17,356 nucleotides of DNA from DAOMOP01 sp035444405 (GTDB taxonomy: Bacteria; Pseudomonadota; Gammaproteobacteria; Burkholderiales; Rhodocyclaceae). Position numbers and translations under genes: made by a program. Below, in pieces: positions 13,955 to 17,356 of the stretch; positions within the stretch are counted from its first letter, which is position 1; every line of letters begins with the position of its first letter. Where the stretch lies: NCBI GenBank assembly GCA_035444405.1, contig DAOMOP010000073.1:1-17356 (forward strand), written 5' to 3'. The notes under the pieces were generated by a model, which was given only the letters and a program-made list of their open reading frames with translations, did no database searches and was not told where the DNA came from.

Positions 13955-15007
13955 ATGAAGATTTGCATTCTGCCGGGTGACGGAATCGGCCCGGAGATCA
14001 TCGCCGAAGCCGTGCGCGTGCTCGACGCGCTCGCGCTCGGCTTCGAGATGGAGGAGGCGCAGCTCGGCGGCGTGGCGGTCGATGCGACCGGCCAACCCTA
14101 TCCCGAGGCGACCAGCCGTCTCGCGCGCGAGGCCGATGCGGTGCTGCTCGGCGCCGTCGGCGGGCCGAAGTGGGACGGCCTGCCGCGCGAACAGCGCCCC
14201 GAGCGCGGGCTGCTCGCGATCCGCAAGGAGCTCGGGCTCTTCGCGAACCTGCGCCCGGCCATCCTGTATCCCGAGCTCGCCAACGCGTCGTCGTTGAAGG
14301 CGGAGGTCGTGGCGGGTCTGGACATCCTGATCGTGCGCGAGCTGACCGGCGACATCTACTTCGGCCAGCCGCGCGGCATCGAGGTGCGCGACGGCGAACG
14401 CTTCGGCTTCAACACCATGCACTACACCGAGGGCGAGATCCGTCGCATCGGTCGCGTCGCGTTCGAGGCGGCGAGAAAGCGCAACCGCCGCCTGTGCTCG
14501 GTGGACAAGATGAACGTGCTCGAGACCACGCAATTGTGGCGCGACGTGATGAACGAGCTCGCGCCCGAGTACCCGGACGTCGAGCTCAGCCACATGCTCG
14601 TCGACAACGCCGCGATGCAGCTCGTGCGCGCACCGAAGCAGTTCGACGTGATGGTCACCGGCAACATGTTCGGCGACATTCTCTCGGACGAGGCGTCGAT
14701 GCTGACCGGCTCGATCGGCATGCTGCCGTCGGCCTCGCTCGACGAGCGCAACAAGGGCTTGTACGAGCCGTCGCACGGTTCGGCCCCGGACATCGCCGGC
14801 CAGGGCGTGGCGAATCCGCTCGCGACCATCCTGTCGGCGGCGATGATGCTGCGCTACACCTTCGCGCTCGAGGAGGCCGCGCAGCGCATCGAGACGGCGG
14901 TCAAGCGCGTGCTCGCCCAGGGCTACCGCACCGGCGACATCTTCGAGCCGGGCGCGAAGCGCGTGGGCACGCGCGAGATGGGCGACGCCGTGCTGGCGGC
15001 CCTGTAG
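13955..15007 (+). CDS. leuB: 3-isopropylmalate dehydrogenase
   Basis: A 350-residue NAD-dependent oxidative decarboxylase that makes 2-oxoisocaproate, the last step before the leucine transaminase. MKICILPGDGIGPEI is the typical N-terminus. The segments GAVGGPKWD, RPERGLLAIRKELGLFANLRP and RELTGDIYFGQPRG match the family, and GNMFGDILSDEASMLTGSIG is the metal/substrate signature. ATG 13955 is preferred with GGAG (13941-13944) 10 bases before it; an in-frame TTG at 13949 would add two residues but sits too close to that site. The gene lies 37 bases after leuD and 28 before asd. Confidence 0.98.
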   Translation: MKICILPGDGIGPEIIAEAVRVLDALALGFEMEEAQLGGVAVDATGQPYPEATSRLAREADAVLLGAVGGPKWDGLPREQRPERGLLAIRKELGLFANLRPAILYPELANASSLKAEVVAGLDILIVRELTGDIYFGQPRGIEVRDGERFGFNTMHYTEGEIRRIGRVAFEAARKRNRRLCSVDKMNVLETTQLWRDVMNELAPEYPDVELSHMLVDNAAMQLVRAPKQFDVMVTGNMFGDILSDEASMLTGSIGMLPSASLDERNKGLYEPSHGSAPDIAGQGVANPLATILSAAMMLRYTFALEEAAQRIETAVKRVLAQGYRTGDIFEPGAKRVGTREMGDAVLAAL

Positions 15008-15035
15008 GAATTTTTCGGAACAGAGGAGCAGGCAA

Positions 15036-16169
15036 ATGAACAAGGTTGGATTGGTCGGTTGGCGTGGCATGGTCGGTTCCGTGCTGATGCAGCGCATGGT
15101 CGAGGAAGGCGACTTCGAGCTCATCGAGCCGGTGTATTTCTCGACGTCGAACGCCGGCGGCGAGGCGCCGAGTTTCGGCGGCAAGACGGCGGCCGCGCCC
15201 CTGCAGGACGCGACGAACATCGACGCGCTGCAAGCCTGCGACATCGTCATCACCTGCCAGGGCGGCGACTACACCAAGGCGGTGTACCCGCAGCTGCGCG
15301 CGGCGGGCTGGAAAGGCCACTGGATCGATGCGGCGAGTGCGCTGCGCATGGCCGACGAGTCGGTGATCATCCTCGATCCGGTCAATCGCGATGTCATCGA
15401 TGCGGCGCTCGCCAAGGGCGGACGCGACTGGATCGGCGGCAACTGCACCGTTTCGCTGATGCTGATGGGCCTGGGCGGGCTGTTCAAGCACGAGCTGGTC
15501 GAGTGGGTGTCGGCGATGACCTATCAGGCCGCCTCGGGCGCCGGCGCGCAGAACATGCGCGAGCTGCTCGCGCAGATGGGCATGCTGCACGCGGCCGTCG
15601 AGAGCGAGCTGGCCGACCCGCGCTCGGCCATCCTCGACATCGACCGCAAGGTCGCGCAGATGATGCGTTCGAGCGATTTCCCGGTCGGCAACTTCCGCGG
15701 TGCGCCGCTGGCCGGCAGCCTGATTCCGTGGATCGACGTGCCGGTCGAGCACGGCCAGTCGAAGGAGGAGTGGAAGGGTGGCGCGGAGTGCAACAAGATC
15801 CTCGGCAAGCCCGCCTTCCGCAGCGCGGGCAGCGTGCCGATCGACGGGCTGTGCGTGCGCATCGGCGCGATGCGCTGCCATTCGCAGGCGCTCACCATAA
15901 AGTTGAAGAAGAATGTGCCGTTGGATGAGGTGAGCGACATCATCGCCGGCGCCAACCAGTGGGTCCGCGTCGTGCCGAACGAGCGCGAGACGACCGAGCG
16001 CGAGCTCACGCCTGCGGCGGTAACCGGCACCTTGTCGATCCCCGTCGGTCGGCTGCACAAGCTTGCAATGGGTCCGGAGTTCCTCGGCGCGTTCACCGTC
16101 GGCGACCAGCTCCTGTGGGGCGCGGCCGAGCCGCTGCGGCGCATGCTGCGCATCGTGCTGTCGCACTGA
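15036..16169 (+). CDS. asd: Aspartate-semialdehyde dehydrogenase
   Basis: A 377-residue NADP-dependent enzyme that reduces beta-aspartyl phosphate to aspartate semialdehyde, precursor of lysine/diaminopimelate, threonine and methionine. The N-terminal nucleotide-binding motif is VGWRGMVGSVLMQRM. The catalytic nucleophile is Cys137 in GGNCTVSLML, and the general base is His282 in MRCHSQALTIKL. Length and sequence match the Gram-negative (E. coli-like) class. GAGGAG (15023-15028) sits 7 bases before ATG 15036. Placed 28 bases after leuB, it is probably the last gene of the leu transcript. A long hairpin begins 6 bases after its stop. Confidence 0.97.
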   Translation: MNKVGLVGWRGMVGSVLMQRMVEEGDFELIEPVYFSTSNAGGEAPSFGGKTAAAPLQDATNIDALQACDIVITCQGGDYTKAVYPQLRAAGWKGHWIDAASALRMADESVIILDPVNRDVIDAALAKGGRDWIGGNCTVSLMLMGLGGLFKHELVEWVSAMTYQAASGAGAQNMRELLAQMGMLHAAVESELADPRSAILDIDRKVAQMMRSSDFPVGNFRGAPLAGSLIPWIDVPVEHGQSKEEWKGGAECNKILGKPAFRSAGSVPIDGLCVRIGAMRCHSQALTIKLKKNVPLDEVSDIIAGANQWVRVVPNERETTERELTPAAVTGTLSIPVGRLHKLAMGPEFLGAFTVGDQLLWGAAEPLRRMLRIVLSH

Positions 16170-16175
16170 GAAGCG

Positions 16176-16219
16176 GGCCGGCCGTGTGCCGGGACATCGT
16201 CCACGGCACGCGGCTGGCC
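16176..16219 (+). terminator. Long 20-bp hairpin right after asd, no U-tract
   Basis: Bases 16176-16195 pair with 16199-16219 to form a 20-bp stem with one bulged A (16203), two G-U pairs and a 3-nt ATC loop. The inner part is GTGCCGGGAC against GTCC-A-CGGCAC. It starts 6 bases beyond the asd stop. No T-run follows, so it may be a 3' stability hairpin, a Rho-assisted end, or a palindromic repeat element rather than a classical terminator. Confidence 0.55.
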
Positions 16220-16283
16220 GTCGATCGGGCACGTCCCGTGACGGCAGTGGGCGGCATTCGCGTGCGCCGTGAGGTGCCGCGAA

Positions 16284-16315
16284 TTGCTGTGCAGATGTCA
16301 TCGAGATGCTAGATT
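16284..16315 (+). promoter_or_regulatory. Candidate promoter of fimV
   Basis: TTGCTG (16284-16289) and an extended -10, TGC-TAGATT (16307-16315), are separated by a long 20-base spacer. The extended -10 could compensate. Transcription would begin near 16322, at the foot of the inverted repeat 16323-16351, giving a 5' UTR of about 70 bases. Confidence 0.4.
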
Positions 16316-16322
16316 ACCGACA

Positions 16323-16351
16323 GGGCGAGTGCGCGTCGGCTCGACTCGCCC
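16323..16351 (+). repeat. Inverted repeat at the start of the fimV leader
   Basis: GGGCGAGT (16323-16330) and ACTCGCCC (16344-16351) are perfect 8-base arms around a 13-base loop. It lies just after the predicted -10, so it would form a hairpin at the very 5' end of the fimV mRNA. A late terminator for asd is an alternative, but there is no U-tract. Confidence 0.45.
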
Positions 16352-16394
16352 GTCATTCCGCACAGCCAGATGTCCGCAGGGGGCGCGACCAGAC

Positions 16395-17356
16395 ATGACA
16401 GTTATGAAGATTTCGCTGAAGGCCAAGCTGATCGCAACGGCGATCGCCGCACTCCCGATCGCGGTGCCGTCTGGCGCCGAAGCCGCCGGCCTGGGAGCCA
16501 TCAACGTTTTCAGTGCGCTCGGGCAGCCGCTGCGCGCCGAGATCGAGCTGAAGGCGAGCGCGGAGGAACTGCAGTCGCTGTCGGCGCGGATTGCCCCGGT
16601 CGAGGCATTCCGGCAGGCCAACGTCGGCTATTCGCCGCTGATGACGGGTTTGCAGTTCAACGTCGAGATGCGGGGCAGCCGGCCGGTCGTCAAGGTGACC
16701 AGCGCGCAACCCGTTCGCGAGCCCTTCCTCGAGATGCTGGTCGAGCTGCAGTGGGCCAACGGCCGGCTGCTGCGCGAGTACACCTTCCTGCTCGACCCGG
16801 CCGAGGCCATCGCGCCGACGCCGGCGGTCGCAGCTGCATCGCAGCCGCGTGCTGCCGCCGCCCCTGCGCAGAGCGCTGCCCCGGCGCGCCCCGCGGCGGC
16901 ATTTTCCGAGTATCGCGTCAAGCGGGGCGACACGCTGCGCAGCATCGCCAATGCCCATCGCGTGCCCGGCGCGAACCTCGACCAGATGTTGATCGCGCTG
17001 CTGCGGCAGAATCCGGACGCCTTCGACGACGGCAACATCAATCGCCTGCGCGCCGGCGCGATCCTGAGCCTGCCCGATCAGGCGGCGGTGCAGTCGGTCG
17101 ATGCCGCTCAGGCGCGCCGCGAGATCGTCGCGCAGGCGGCCGATTTCGAGGCCTATCGCAATCGTCTGGCCGGCGCGGTGACCGCCCGTCCGGCGGCACA
17201 GGAGCCGAAGGCCACGCGCGAGAGCAGCGGCGAGATCGCCCCGCGTGTCGCCGAGGCGCCGTCGCCCGAGGGCGGACAGGACCGCGTCGAGGTGTCGGGT
17301 GTGCCCGGCGATGCGAGCGGTCCGACCCGGCTTGCGCGGCTGCAGGCGCTCGAAGA
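16395..17356 (+). CDS. fimV: FimV-family LysM protein, 3' end beyond the window
   Basis: The first 320 codons are present without a stop. The product starts MTVMKISLKAKLIATAIAAL and carries a signal peptide ending near GAEAAG. The conserved FimV N-terminal domain follows (AINVFSALGQPLRAEIEL, about residues 35-145, with MLVELQWANGRLLREYTFLLDP). An Ala/Pro-rich linker leads to a LysM peptidoglycan-binding domain at about 173-230 (YRVKRGDTLRSIANAHRV, QNPDAFDDGNINRLRAGAIL), then low-complexity sequence. FimV is a large inner-membrane protein that in Pseudomonas supports type IV pilus assembly, twitching and polar organisation. ATG 16395 is chosen for AGGGGG (16378-16383) about 11 bases upstream; ATG 16404 is an alternative. 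Its place after asd is common in beta- and gammaproteobacteria. Confidence 0.93.
   Translation, partial: MTVMKISLKAKLIATAIAALPIAVPSGAEAAGLGAINVFSALGQPLRAEIELKASAEELQSLSARIAPVEAFRQANVGYSPLMTGLQFNVEMRGSRPVVKVTSAQPVREPFLEMLVELQWANGRLLREYTFLLDPAEAIAPTPAVAAASQPRAAAAPAQSAAPARPAAAFSEYRVKRGDTLRSIANAHRVPGANLDQMLIALLRQNPDAFDDGNINRLRAGAILSLPDQAAVQSVDAAQARREIVAQAADFEAYRNRLAGAVTARPAAQEPKATRESSGEIAPRVAEAPSPEGGQDRVEVSGVPGDASGPTRLARLQALE

Overview
The window is an ordinary, gene-dense, GC-rich bacterial chromosome segment. Gene content, order and protein style suggest a betaproteobacterium, most likely Rhodocyclales (Azoarcus/Thauera/Aromatoleum-like). Pointers are the leuC-lipoprotein-leuD-leuB-asd-fimV order, trxA next to rho, and a 7Fe ferredoxin. 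This assignment is inference, since no database was searched. No mobile element, CRISPR array or phage remnant was seen.

Layout. 1-110: 3' part of a tRNA-Asp and its terminator. 306-1157: a 3-hydroxybutyryl-CoA dehydrogenase, converging on rho. 1225-2953 (minus strand): trxA then rho, with a C-rich, G-poor leader before rho. 3210-3533: 7Fe ferredoxin, divergent from trxA. 3697-4146: a two-CBS-domain protein. 4344-6011: fadD-type long-chain acyl-CoA synthetase. 6046-8300: ilvB-ilvN (acetolactate synthase, AHAS I type) behind a valine-rich leader peptide and a strong intrinsic terminator, i.e. an ivbL-like attenuator. 8414-11542: aroC, an MFS permease and an M48 lipoprotein protease, tightly spaced. 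11725-16169: leuC, an entericidin-like small lipoprotein, leuD, leuB and asd, closely spaced and probably co-transcribed. 16395-end: the 5' part of fimV.

Functionally, much of the window is amino-acid biosynthesis: ilvBN for the first common branched-chain step, leuCDB for the leucine branch, aroC for chorismate, and asd for the aspartate family. The rest is housekeeping (Rho, thioredoxin, ferredoxin), fatty-acid/acyl-CoA metabolism (fadD, hbd), and envelope functions (small lipoprotein, M48 protease, FimV).

The most interesting non-coding element is the ilvBN leader at 6103-6266. It encodes a 31-residue peptide with seven valines in ten codons, five of its valine codons being GTA, a codon I did not find in ilvB or ilvN. 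It is followed by a 12-bp terminator stem. Also worth attention are a rut-like rho leader, a lipoprotein gene embedded in the leu operon, a 20-bp imperfect hairpin just after asd, and an 18-bp perfect palindrome next to the putative promoter of the CBS gene.
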